11,011 nt of DNA from Acidimicrobiaceae bacterium (GTDB lineage: Bacteria; Actinomycetota; Acidimicrobiia; Acidimicrobiales; Ilumatobacteraceae), in NCBI GenBank assembly GCA_947458565.1, contig CANGZK010000026.1, forward strand, positions 1 through 11,011, written 5' to 3'. The notes below the pieces were generated by a model. That model saw only the letters and a list, made by a program, of their open reading frames with translations, made no database searches and was not told the DNA's origin. The translations under genes were made by a program, and so were the position numbers. Numbering within the stretch: position 1 is the first letter of the stretch; each line of letters begins with the position of its first letter. This document shows positions 1 through 6,079 of the stretch, piece by piece.

Positions 1-674
1 AAACAGTTAGCGGGTATTTGACGCAAGGATATGTGCGTATCAAACTCAAAATTGAGCCTGGCTTGGATATCGATCGGGTTCGTGCCGTGCGCGAAGCTTT
101 CGGTGATGACATGTTGTTGCAGGTAGATGCAAACTCTGCCTACACGATTGATGACGCATCGCATCTTGCAAAGCTCGATGAATTCAATTTGCTTCTGATT
201 GAGCAGCCGCTACCCGAAGAAGATTTGATCGGACATGTCGAGTTGAGCAAAAAAGTTGGTACACCGATTTGTTTGGATGAGTCGATCACAACTTTTGATG
301 TCGCTCGTGGTGCAATCGATATCGGCGCGTGTTCAATCATCAACATCAAGCCAGGGCGTGTTGGTGGATATTTGGAATCGAAAAAGATTCACGATCTGTG
401 TGTGTCGCGTGGTGTGCCCGTGTGGTGCGGGGGATTGCTGGAAACTGGCATTGGTCGCGCTGCAAACCTGGCGCTTGCTGCGTTGCCAGGCTTTACATTG
501 CCGGGGGACACTTCTGCTTCGTCAAGGTATTTCACTCAAGATGTGACCGAGCCGTTTGAGCTTCGTGATGGCTACATCGATGTGCCAAACACCGTTGGGA
601 TTGGCGTGCGGCCAATAGCGGAGGTGCTCGATGCAATGTCATCGAAGTCGACGAAGTATTCAGTAAATCGCTAA
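1..674 (+). CDS. menC: o-succinylbenzoate synthase MenC, 3' part (5' end outside window)
   Basis: This is the C-terminal part (about 223 codons, reading frame from base 3) of an enolase-superfamily enzyme of the MenC / N-succinylamino acid racemase group. MenC dehydrates SHCHC to o-succinylbenzoate in cytoplasmic menaquinone synthesis. The frame is open to the left edge and the first residues (TVSGYLTQGYVRIKLKI) already match the family core, so the TTG at 18 is an internal codon and not the start. The catalytic set is visible, in fragment numbering: the KxK pair K14/K16, metal ligands D42 (VDANS), E67 (IEQPL) and D92 (LDES), and the second acid-base lysine K116 (NIKPGRVGG). The stop is TAA at 672-674. 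No other menaquinone gene is in view, so an additional or alternative N-acylamino acid racemase activity, known in this family, cannot be excluded. The family is certain; the exact substrate is likely. Confidence 0.9.
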   Translation, partial: TVSGYLTQGYVRIKLKIEPGLDIDRVRAVREAFGDDMLLQVDANSAYTIDDASHLAKLDEFNLLLIEQPLPEEDLIGHVELSKKVGTPICLDESITTFDVARGAIDIGACSIINIKPGRVGGYLESKKIHDLCVSRGVPVWCGGLLETGIGRAANLALAALPGFTLPGDTSASSRYFTQDVTEPFELRDGYIDVPNTVGIGVRPIAEVLDAMSSKSTKYSVNR

Positions 675-694
675 AAATTTACGGCGTAATTTTT
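673..694. terminator. AT-rich inverted repeat across the convergent stops, possible bidirectional terminator
   Basis: AAAAATTTACG, one G, then CGTAATTTTT: a near-perfect inverted repeat with one bulged T, ending in five T on both strands. It spans the menC stop (672-674) and the stop of the convergent PPOX gene (679-681), which is where two rightly placed terminators would be needed. The stem is almost all A-T and the loop must open to about five bases, so the hairpin would be weak. Termination is inference from position and symmetry. Confidence 0.3.
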
Positions 695-1089
695 AGAATC
701 ACTGCAGCTTCGGGAAGTCCCTTTGATTTTCCAAAGCGATCTTTGAACCAGAGCGAGATCGAAAACACTTTGTAAGTGAAGCCATATTTGTGCGCAATCG
801 CATCACGAACTTCTTCAGCGCGTTTGTGCATTACAAGTGATGCCTCGCAGTTGAAGATGGTGGCACCTGGCGTGATGACACCTTTGAAGTTGCACGCTTG
901 AATAGTTGCACGCGAAGTGTGGGCAAGTCGCTTGGCCTTGCCCGACGTGCTTTCAATCGTGAAGCCGTAACCCTCTTCAAATGGGGCGATCCACACGGGA
1001 GTGGCAATGGGTTGTCCAGATTTGCGGAACGAGACGAACGAAACGTATTTGGCGTTGTCGATCTCGGGGTTGTGGGCTTGGGGTGTCAT
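679..1089 (-). CDS. PPOX-class, probably F420-dependent oxidoreductase (Rv2061-like family)
   Basis: A 136-residue single-domain split-barrel flavin/deazaflavin protein. The N-terminus (KYVSFVSFRKSGQPIATPVW, residues 14-33) and the block SGKAKRLAHTSR (49-60) are typical of the actinobacterial PPOX family that includes mycobacterial Rv2061c, whose members are thought to bind coenzyme F420. The substrate is not known. The ATG at 1089-1087 is the only reasonable start, because no in-frame ATG, GTG or TTG precedes the conserved segment. There is no Shine-Dalgarno: upstream are 9 AT-rich bases and then the 3' end of tRNA-Pro on the same strand. The gene is therefore probably read through from the tRNA, or starts from a promoter inside it. 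It ends 4 bp from the convergent menC stop. Family confidence is high; cofactor and substrate are inferred. Confidence 0.85.
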   Translation of the reverse strand: MTPQAHNPEIDNAKYVSFVSFRKSGQPIATPVWIAPFEEGYGFTIESTSGKAKRLAHTSRATIQACNFKGVITPGATIFNCEASLVMHKRAEEVRDAIAHKYGFTYKVFSISLWFKDRFGKSKGLPEAAVILKITP

Positions 1090-1098
1090 AATTATTTG

Positions 1099-1171
1099 TC
1101 GGGGAGGGGGGACTTGAACCCCCGGCCTCCTGGTCCCAAACCAGGCACGCTACCAACTGCGCCACTCCCCG
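1099..1171 (-). tRNA. tRNA-Pro, anticodon TGG
   Basis: All four arms fold on the minus strand. The acceptor stem is CGGGGAG (1171-1165) with CTCCCCG (1106-1100), and the discriminator A is at 1099. The anticodon stem is CCTGG/CCAGG around the 7-base loop TTTGGGA, giving anticodon TGG (bases 1138-1136) for proline. The T-stem is GGGGG/CCCCC (1123-1119, 1111-1107) around TTCAAGT. The D-arm has the GTTGGTAG signature. CCA is not encoded (the genome continues CAA), so the tail must be added after transcription. The tRNA lies 26 nt downstream of the stop of the aminotransferase gene and 9 nt upstream of the PPOX gene, all on the same strand. The proline-rich reading frames over this tRNA are artefacts. 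Confidence 0.97.
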
Positions 1172-1181
1172 GACTTTGGTA

Positions 1182-1187
1182 ATCCTA
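1182..1187 (-). promoter_or_regulatory. candidate -10 box for tRNA-Pro (and perhaps the PPOX gene)
   Basis: TAGGAT on the minus strand ends 10 nt before the tRNA 5' base. Transcription would start about 4 nt before the mature tRNA. I see no recognisable -35 hexamer at the usual distance, which would fall in the end of the aminotransferase gene. Confidence 0.35.
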
Positions 1188-1197
1188 GCGATGCGAA

Positions 1198-2373
1198 CTA
1201 GTGATGAGACGCGAGCGAAGTCACAACTTGTAGCAATCGTGAAACATCGTCGCTGTTGACATATCTCGTGATGCCCGCACGCACAACGCCACCACTTTCA
1301 GTCAGTCCCAGCTGATCAACGGCTTCAACCGCATACGAACTACCTGACCAAACCGCAATGCGAGCGTCGGCGAGCACCTGGGCAACATGGTCGGGGTGGT
1401 GACCATCAATGGTGAATGAGACAGTAGGAGTTCTTCCTTCGAGAGTGGGAATACCCCAAACCTTGACGTTTTCGATTGCGAGTAATCCAAAAAGTAGCGG
1501 CGCAAAAATATCGTTCTCATACGACATGATTTTTTGCATATCTTCTTCGAGTAAGAAGCGTGCAGATGCTTCGACTGCAGCAATACTTTCAAAGTTTGGA
1601 GTACCAGTTTCAAACCTACGGGGTCCAACATTTTCGGCTGGACGAACCTTGGCGACAGGTAACGAATTGAGTAAGTCTGGATTGACGCAAAGCACTCCTG
1701 CGTGAGGGCCGTACCACTTGTATGGGGAAGTAGCCAAGACATCGCAGCCCAGTTGAGCAATATCGATTGGTTGGTGCACTGCCAAGTGCACGGCATCTAC
1801 AAAAACTCTTGCACCGACGTCGTGGGCTGCATCGATAATCGGTTGGAGATTAGGCGCAGTGCCGAGCAAGTTGGATGCACCAGTTATTGCAACCCACTTG
1901 GTGTTGGGCGTGATCATCTTGAGCATTGCTTCGGTGTCAAGCATGAATGTTGTGGTGCTAAACGGTGCGAGAACGTGTTCGGCGCCAGACAGTTCGCATG
2001 CAATGCGCCAAGGTGAAACGTTGGCATCGTGGTCGAGTTTGGTTCCAACGACTCTGTCGCCAGGCTTGAGCGTGCGTGCAACTGCACGAGTGAATGCCAT
2101 AGTCATCGTTGTCATGTTGGCGCCGAAGCAAATGCCCTCCGGGTCTGCGCCAAACAATGTGCCAACAACTTGACGCGTTCGGTTGAGCAGATCATCACAG
2201 TCGTTTGCGGAAGCAAAATATCCACCGGTGTTAGCGTTTGCTCCGCTGGCAGCGAAGTCGCTCATTGCGCGAATTGCCGAATCAACCATTTGTGTTCCTG
2301 CGGGGCCGTCGAAGCGCGCCCAATCATTGCGTGCGCCAGGAAATCGGTTGCGAAGATCGTTCGGAGATGTCAT
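1198..2373 (-). CDS. class V aminotransferase, 'cysteine desulfurase-like' (VC1184-type) without catalytic cysteine
   Basis: A 391-residue PLP enzyme of the class V aminotransferase fold, resembling the group annotated as cysteine desulfurase-like, VC1184 subfamily. Visible active-site features are the Schiff-base lysine K219 in SPYKWYGPHAG, the PLP pyridine-nitrogen aspartate D193 in VDAVH, the ring-stacking histidine H115 in LDHDAN, and GTPNFE (257-262). In true SufS/IscS enzymes the loop near residue 345 carries the persulfide cysteine; here it reads VWSGSSYAVE with no Cys. The five cysteines (59, 82, 126, 210, 229) lie elsewhere. The protein is therefore probably not a sulfur donor for Fe-S clusters, and no suf gene is nearby. 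The reaction is unknown; a lyase or transaminase on a small amino acid is possible. The ATG at 2373-2371 has no Shine-Dalgarno but has a TACCGT box 7 nt upstream. Confidence 0.85.
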   Translation of the reverse strand: MTSPNDLRNRFPGARNDWARFDGPAGTQMVDSAIRAMSDFAASGANANTGGYFASANDCDDLLNRTRQVVGTLFGADPEGICFGANMTTMTMAFTRAVARTLKPGDRVVGTKLDHDANVSPWRIACELSGAEHVLAPFSTTTFMLDTEAMLKMITPNTKWVAITGASNLLGTAPNLQPIIDAAHDVGARVFVDAVHLAVHQPIDIAQLGCDVLATSPYKWYGPHAGVLCVNPDLLNSLPVAKVRPAENVGPRRFETGTPNFESIAAVEASARFLLEEDMQKIMSYENDIFAPLLFGLLAIENVKVWGIPTLEGRTPTVSFTIDGHHPDHVAQVLADARIAVWSGSSYAVEAVDQLGLTESGGVVRAGITRYVNSDDVSRLLQVVTSLASHH

Positions 2374-2380
2374 AGCGCGA

Positions 2381-2386
2381 ACGGTA
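2381..2386 (-). promoter_or_regulatory. candidate -10 box, leaderless start of the class V aminotransferase gene
   Basis: TACCGT on the minus strand, then 7 nt, then the ATG at 2373. The TANNNT form and the spacing would place transcription start at or next to the A of ATG. No Shine-Dalgarno and no clear -35 are visible. Confidence 0.35.
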
Positions 2387-2412
2387 CTACGAGTTGCGAA
2401 AACTGCAGCGAT

Positions 2413-2685
2413 TTATGAAGCGCGCTTGGCGGCTCGCTCGAGGCGTCGAGCAGTCTTGCCAATCGGAACGATGCTGCGGTGGTCGAGATCGCCAATTTCG
2501 GTGCCGTTAGCAAAACGCACTCGGTACCGCAACCAATTGGAACCATTGGCCAAAATGACCTTGCCCTCGCTGCCTACAGGCAACCCATCTCGTTCGACCG
2601 TGAGCTGTACTTTGTCACCATTTTTGAGGTCGATCTGGCCGGCATGCGGCGTTGCAAGTGAATGTGGTTTCCATGAGGCTGTCAC
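2413..2685 (-). CDS. small conserved-looking protein, unknown function, basic C-terminal tail
   Basis: A 90-residue protein I do not recognise by name. Residues about 20-70 alternate short hydrophobic strands with Gly, Asp and Asn turns (NGDKVQLTVERDGLPVGSEGKV, then WLRYRVRFANGTEIGDLDH), which suggests a small SH3-like or KOW-like beta-barrel. Residues 77-89 are a basic tail (KTARRLERAAKR). It has no signal peptide, no membrane segment and no cysteine. This could fit binding to nucleic acid or the ribosome, but that is inference. The start is GTG at 2685-2683; the nearby ATG at 2674-2672 is out of frame. It is divergent from tig with only 27 bp between the starts, and 39 nt upstream of the aminotransferase gene on the same strand. 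The opposite-strand open frame here has no recognisable protein features, whereas this frame looks like a real compact domain. Confidence 0.6.
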   Translation of the reverse strand: MTASWKPHSLATPHAGQIDLKNGDKVQLTVERDGLPVGSEGKVILANGSNWLRYRVRFANGTEIGDLDHRSIVPIGKTARRLERAAKRAS

Positions 2686-2693
2686 AATTGAAA

Positions 2694-2699
2694 AGGGTA
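2694..2699 (-). promoter_or_regulatory. candidate -10 box for the small protein gene
   Basis: TACCCT on the minus strand, 8 nt before the GTG at 2685. It shares the central TA with the candidate tig -10 box on the other strand (2698-2703). There is no Shine-Dalgarno. Confidence 0.35.
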
Positions 2700-2703
2700 C
2701 ACT
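2698..2703 (+). promoter_or_regulatory. candidate -10 box for tig, near-leaderless start
   Basis: TACACT, 9 nt before the GTG at 2713. Transcription would begin at about 2710, leaving almost no leader. No TTGACA-like -35 is at the usual spacing. It overlaps the divergent candidate box at 2694-2699. Confidence 0.4.
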
Positions 2704-2712
2704 TTGCGCTCT

Positions 2713-4050
2713 GTGAAAAGCATCATTGAGACCCTCGAGGGCAACAAAGTCAAACTGTCAGTGGAAATTGACGAGGTCGAATTCGATCGAAATATCGATA
2801 AAGCCTTCCGAAAAATCGCAAATGAAATCCGGATTCCAGGGTTTCGCCAAGGCAAGGCTCCGCGACAATTGTTGCAAGCCCAGATCGGACTTGGCGCAGC
2901 ACGGTCGCAGGCAATTCAAGATTCGATCCCTGAGTATTTGGCATTAGCCGTTCGCGAACATGATGTTGACCTGATTGCGACACCGCAGATTGAAGTGACG
3001 AAGGGTGAAGTAGAGGGCATCTTGGGTTTTGATGCCACGTGCGAAGTACGACCAATCGTGACTGTGCCTGGTTACAACGGTTTGCGTATTGAGTTGCCGG
3101 CTCTGCTGGTTAAAGAAGAAGATGTTGACGATGCAATGAAGTCCGAGCGCTCGCGACATGGTGTTCTAAAGGATGTAGACCGCGCGATTGCTAAAGGCGA
3201 CCACGTGTCGCTCGACCTGAGCGGAACTCGCGAAGGCACTCCGGTACCAGGACTCAACGTTGAAGACTGGGCATACGAAGTTGGTAAGGGATGGGTGTCT
3301 GCAAGCTTCGATGAGAAATTGACTGGCGAAAAGTTGGGCTCGACCATTACGTACTCTGAAGCACCAAATGGCACAACCGATATTGCCGAGATGACAGTGG
3401 TTGTGAAAAAAGTGCAAGAGATGGTGCTCGACGACTTGACCGATGAGTGGGTTGCCGAGCACGTCTCAGAGTTTGAAACTGTTGACGCATGGAAGGCTTC
3501 GTTGCGCAAACGCCTAGAAGAAATCAAACTGAATCAAACGCGAAGCGTGTTTGTGGAGCGCACCACTACTGCCTTGGCAGAACTGGTAACGATTGACATT
3601 CCTGAAGCAATGATTGCTAGTGATTTGCAAGCGCGAGTACGCAACACTGTTGAACAGTTTCAGTCGCAAGGCGTTTCGATCGATCAATGGTTGTCGGCAA
3701 CAGGTCAAACAACAGAGAGCTTTATCGAAAATTTGCGCACCGAGTCGCAAAAAGCAGTCAAGGTCGATCTTGCGTTGCGCGCAGTCGCTGTCGCTCAAGC
3801 CATTTCCGCTAGCGATGATGACATTGAACAAGAACTTGAGCGCATTGCGATGCAAGTTGGCCGCAAGGTCAATCAGGTTCGTAAGGCCTACCAAGAGAAC
3901 GATGCGTTGACCGAATTGGCTGCCCAAATTCATAAATCGCAAGCCGTCGATTGGTTGTTGCGCAATTCGACCCTTGTGGATCCCGAAGGAAACGCAATCA
4001 GTGCTGATGATCTATTCGGTGATGAGTCACAAGGGAATTCCACCGAATAA
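2713..4050 (+). CDS. tig: trigger factor, ribosome-associated chaperone
   Basis: A 445-residue trigger factor, which binds the ribosome exit tunnel and shields nascent chains. I chose the GTG at 2713 because it gives the family N-terminus (M)KSIIETLEGNKVKL and puts the ribosome-binding signature GFRQGK at 43-48, the place it holds in E. coli. A TTG at 2704 would add three residues and would sit directly on the candidate promoter. The domains are N-terminal ribosome-binding (about 1-115), an FKBP-like PPIase domain (about 159-233) and a helical chaperone domain (about 234-420), followed by an acidic end. The FKBP pocket is reduced: the IPGFE-type segment reads VSASFD and the usual FPEEY loop is replaced by a short SEAPNGTT turn, so isomerase activity may be weak. 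The gene heads the tig-clpP-clpX order and is divergent from the small protein gene. Confidence 0.96.
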   Translation: MKSIIETLEGNKVKLSVEIDEVEFDRNIDKAFRKIANEIRIPGFRQGKAPRQLLQAQIGLGAARSQAIQDSIPEYLALAVREHDVDLIATPQIEVTKGEVEGILGFDATCEVRPIVTVPGYNGLRIELPALLVKEEDVDDAMKSERSRHGVLKDVDRAIAKGDHVSLDLSGTREGTPVPGLNVEDWAYEVGKGWVSASFDEKLTGEKLGSTITYSEAPNGTTDIAEMTVVVKKVQEMVLDDLTDEWVAEHVSEFETVDAWKASLRKRLEEIKLNQTRSVFVERTTTALAELVTIDIPEAMIASDLQARVRNTVEQFQSQGVSIDQWLSATGQTTESFIENLRTESQKAVKVDLALRAVAVAQAISASDDDIEQELERIAMQVGRKVNQVRKAYQENDALTELAAQIHKSQAVDWLLRNSTLVDPEGNAISADDLFGDESQGNSTE

Positions 4051-4128
4051 GCAAGCCGTGCAACTACTATCTAGACGGTCGGCAGTGCAGTTGGCTATCG
4101 ACTAGACACCTTGCAAGGAGACGGCGTT
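4051..4128 (+). promoter_or_regulatory. tig-clpP spacer with clpP Shine-Dalgarno and a weak candidate -10
   Basis: This 78-nt gap holds a strong Shine-Dalgarno, AAGGAG at 4115-4120, 8 nt before the ATG at 4129, which decides the clpP start over the in-frame TTG at 4111. A TACTAT at 4065-4070 could be a -10 box giving a leader of about 50 nt, but no -35 is visible. I see no intrinsic terminator after tig and no clear ClgR-type operator. Confidence 0.45.
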
Positions 4129-4767
4129 ATGCGTGAAGAAAATGTGATGCGGAACTATTACGTTCCCAATGTCACCGAGCAGACCAGTCGTGGAGAGCGC
4201 ACGTCCGACCTGTACAGCAGGTTGCTGAAAGAGAACATTATTTTTCTTGGCACCCCAATTGACGACACCATTGCCAACCTCATTTGTGCACAGTTGATTC
4301 ACCTCGAGAGCGAAAACCCCGACAAAGACATCAACATCTATATCAATAGTCCTGGTGGCGATATCACGGCGCTATTTGCTATCTACGACACCATGCAATT
4401 CATCAAGAATGACATTGCAACTATTTGTCTTGGTCAGGCCGCATCGGCCGCCGCTGTGTTGCTTGCCGCTGGCACAAAAGGAAAGCGCCTGGCTTTGCCT
4501 CACTCGCGAGTGTTGTTGCACCAGCCGTATGGTCAGGTGGGTTACAGCCAAGTAACCGACCTTGAGTTGGCAGCCCGCGAAATTTTGCGCATGCGCGAGT
4601 TGCTCGAAGGAATTTTGGCTGAGCACACCGGTCAGTCGGTTGAACGCATTCATAATGACACCGATCGCGACTTTGTACTTGAAGCACCTGCTGCTCTTGA
4701 ATACGGAGTGATTGACGAGATCATCACAGCTCGCACACATGCCGATCGCACTGGCCCGATTCGCTGA
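4129..4767 (+). CDS. clpP: ATP-dependent Clp protease proteolytic subunit, ClpP2-type
   Basis: A 212-residue serine peptidase that forms the barrel of the ClpXP protease. The catalytic triad is S106 (GQAAS), H131 (LLHQP) and D181 (DTDRD). The oligomer and handle segments YINSPGGD and LEYGVIDEI are intact. The active-site stretch GQAASAAAVLLAAGTKGKRLALP follows the actinobacterial ClpP2 pattern and not the GMAASMG form of E. coli. The start is the ATG at 4129 behind AAGGAG. A second in-frame ATG at 4147 is less well placed, and ClpP propeptides are often trimmed anyway. clpX follows after 17 nt, so the two are probably co-transcribed. Many actinobacteria have clpP1 and clpP2 in tandem; only one clpP is here, and any partner must be elsewhere. 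Confidence 0.96.
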   Translation: MREENVMRNYYVPNVTEQTSRGERTSDLYSRLLKENIIFLGTPIDDTIANLICAQLIHLESENPDKDINIYINSPGGDITALFAIYDTMQFIKNDIATICLGQAASAAAVLLAAGTKGKRLALPHSRVLLHQPYGQVGYSQVTDLELAAREILRMRELLEGILAEHTGQSVERIHNDTDRDFVLEAPAALEYGVIDEIITARTHADRTGPIR

Positions 4768-4784
4768 GCACCGGTAACTGACTC

Positions 4785-6062
4785 ATGGCAAAATTTGGTG
4801 ACACAGCCGAACTAATTAAGTGTGCTTTTTGTGGCAAATCACAGAAGCAAGTCAAAAAACTTATTGCTGGTCCGGGAGTGCACATCTGTGATGAGTGCAT
4901 CGAGTTGTGTAACGAGATTGTCGACGAAGAGTTTGGTCAAGCAGCCGAAGTTGGTCTTGAAGAGCTTCCAATCCCACGTGACATTCGTGCATTTTTGGAT
5001 GAATATGTTGTCGGCCAAGAGCAAGCCAAGAAAGTTTTGGCTGTTGCAGTGTTTAATCACTATCGCCGAATTAAGTACAAAAATTCGGGCAATGCTCGTC
5101 GCGATGAAGTTGAACTGCAAAAGAGCAACATCTTGCTGCTCGGCCCAACTGGGTGCGGCAAAACGCACATGGCCCAAACACTTGCAAGACTGCTCAACGT
5201 TCCATTTGCAATTGCCGATGCGACTGCGCTCACCGAAGCCGGATATGTGGGCGAAGACGTTGAAAACATCTTGCTCAAGTTGCTGCAAGCTGCCGATTTT
5301 GATGTGAAGCGCGCAGAGATGGGCATCGTCTACATCGACGAAATCGATAAGGTCGCACGCAAGAGCGAGAACCCTTCGATCACGCGTGATGTCTCGGGTG
5401 AAGGTGTTCAGCAAGCGTTGCTCAAGATTCTCGAAGGCACAGTTGCGTCAGTGCCGCCACAGGGTGGTCGCAAGCACCCACACCAAGAGTTCATACAAAT
5501 AGACACGACAAACGTTCTGTTCATTGTTGGCGGCGCATTCGCTGGTTTCGACACAATCATAGAAAATCGCATTGGTCATAAGGGCGTCGGTTTCCATGCT
5601 GAAGTGCGCTCGAAAGCAGAGAAGGATCCGGGCCAGTTGTTTGCTCAGGTGTTGCCAGAGGACTTACTGAAATTTGGAATGATTCCTGAATTCATCGGTC
5701 GATTGCCGATGGTCGGCGCAGTACACAGTCTTGACAAGGCTGCGTTGATTTCAATTTTGACAGAACCAAAGAATGCATTGCTCAAGCAGTATCAAAAGTT
5801 CTTCGAGTTCGAAGACATTGAACTTGAAGTAACTCCTGATGCACTTGTTGCAATTGCAGAACAAGCGTTGCATCGGGGCACTGGTGCTCGCGGGCTGCGC
5901 GCAATTTTGGAAGAAGTATTGCTCAACACGATGTACGAAATACCTGGTCGCACCGACGTTGCACGTGTGGTGTTTGATGAAAAATCAATAACTTCGAAGT
6001 CGAGTCCTGAACTAGTGATGCGAAATACTCGCGTTACTCGTCAGCGCCGCGCCGCTTCCTAA
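4785..6062 (+). CDS. clpX: ClpX, AAA+ unfoldase of the Clp protease
   Basis: A 425-residue ATP-dependent unfoldase that recognises, unfolds and feeds substrates to ClpP. The N-terminal C4 zinc-binding domain has C13, C16, C35 and C38. The AAA+ core shows Walker A GPTGCGKT (120-127), pore-1 loop GYVG (153-156), Walker B VYIDEID (182-188), the RKH pore loop (229-231), the ClpP-docking loop as VGF (268-270, equivalent to the IGF of E. coli), the GRLP segment (305-308) and sensor 2 GARGLR (367-372). Length and domain order are normal. The start ATG at 4785 has no Shine-Dalgarno and lies 17 nt after clpP, so translation probably depends on the upstream gene. The last 25 or so residues are basic and poorly conserved, as is usual for the family. 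Confidence 0.98.
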   Translation: MAKFGDTAELIKCAFCGKSQKQVKKLIAGPGVHICDECIELCNEIVDEEFGQAAEVGLEELPIPRDIRAFLDEYVVGQEQAKKVLAVAVFNHYRRIKYKNSGNARRDEVELQKSNILLLGPTGCGKTHMAQTLARLLNVPFAIADATALTEAGYVGEDVENILLKLLQAADFDVKRAEMGIVYIDEIDKVARKSENPSITRDVSGEGVQQALLKILEGTVASVPPQGGRKHPHQEFIQIDTTNVLFIVGGAFAGFDTIIENRIGHKGVGFHAEVRSKAEKDPGQLFAQVLPEDLLKFGMIPEFIGRLPMVGAVHSLDKAALISILTEPKNALLKQYQKFFEFEDIELEVTPDALVAIAEQALHRGTGARGLRAILEEVLLNTMYEIPGRTDVARVVFDEKSITSKSSPELVMRNTRVTRQRRAAS

Positions 6063-6066
6063 GAAC

Positions 6067-6072
6067 TAGCCT
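6067..6072 (+). promoter_or_regulatory. candidate -10 box for folC, leaderless geometry
   Basis: TAGCCT in the 17-nt clpX-folC gap, 7 nt before the folC ATG at 6080. There is no Shine-Dalgarno and no obvious -35. Confidence 0.3.
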
Positions 6073-6079
6073 TCGCACC

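Noticed and set aside
977..1165. Minus-strand frame starting MAQLVACLVWDQEAGGSS
   Set aside because: It is a translation of tRNA-Pro itself that runs out of frame into the PPOX gene; a common spurious annotation.
898..1182. Plus-strand open frame across the tRNA-Pro region
   Set aside because: Its C-terminal part is the translated tRNA complement (LNPRPPGPKPGT), a well-known artefact, and the rest is antisense to the PPOX gene.
2704..2712. TTG at 2704 as the tig start
   Set aside because: It lies directly after the TACACT box. The GTG at 2713 gives the family N-terminus and places GFRQGK at 43-48.
2183..2716. Long plus-strand frame (177 codons) opposite the aminotransferase and small protein genes
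   Set aside because: It has no family features, a Ser/Arg-rich shadow composition, and would overlap two better-supported minus-strand genes and the tig start.
4111..4128. TTG at 4111 as the clpP start
   Set aside because: The Shine-Dalgarno AAGGAG (4115-4120) lies downstream of it and is spaced correctly for the ATG at 4129.
4839..5414. Minus-strand open frame of 191 codons inside clpX
   Set aside because: It is antisense to the highly conserved zinc finger and AAA+ core of clpX, and has no recognisable domain.
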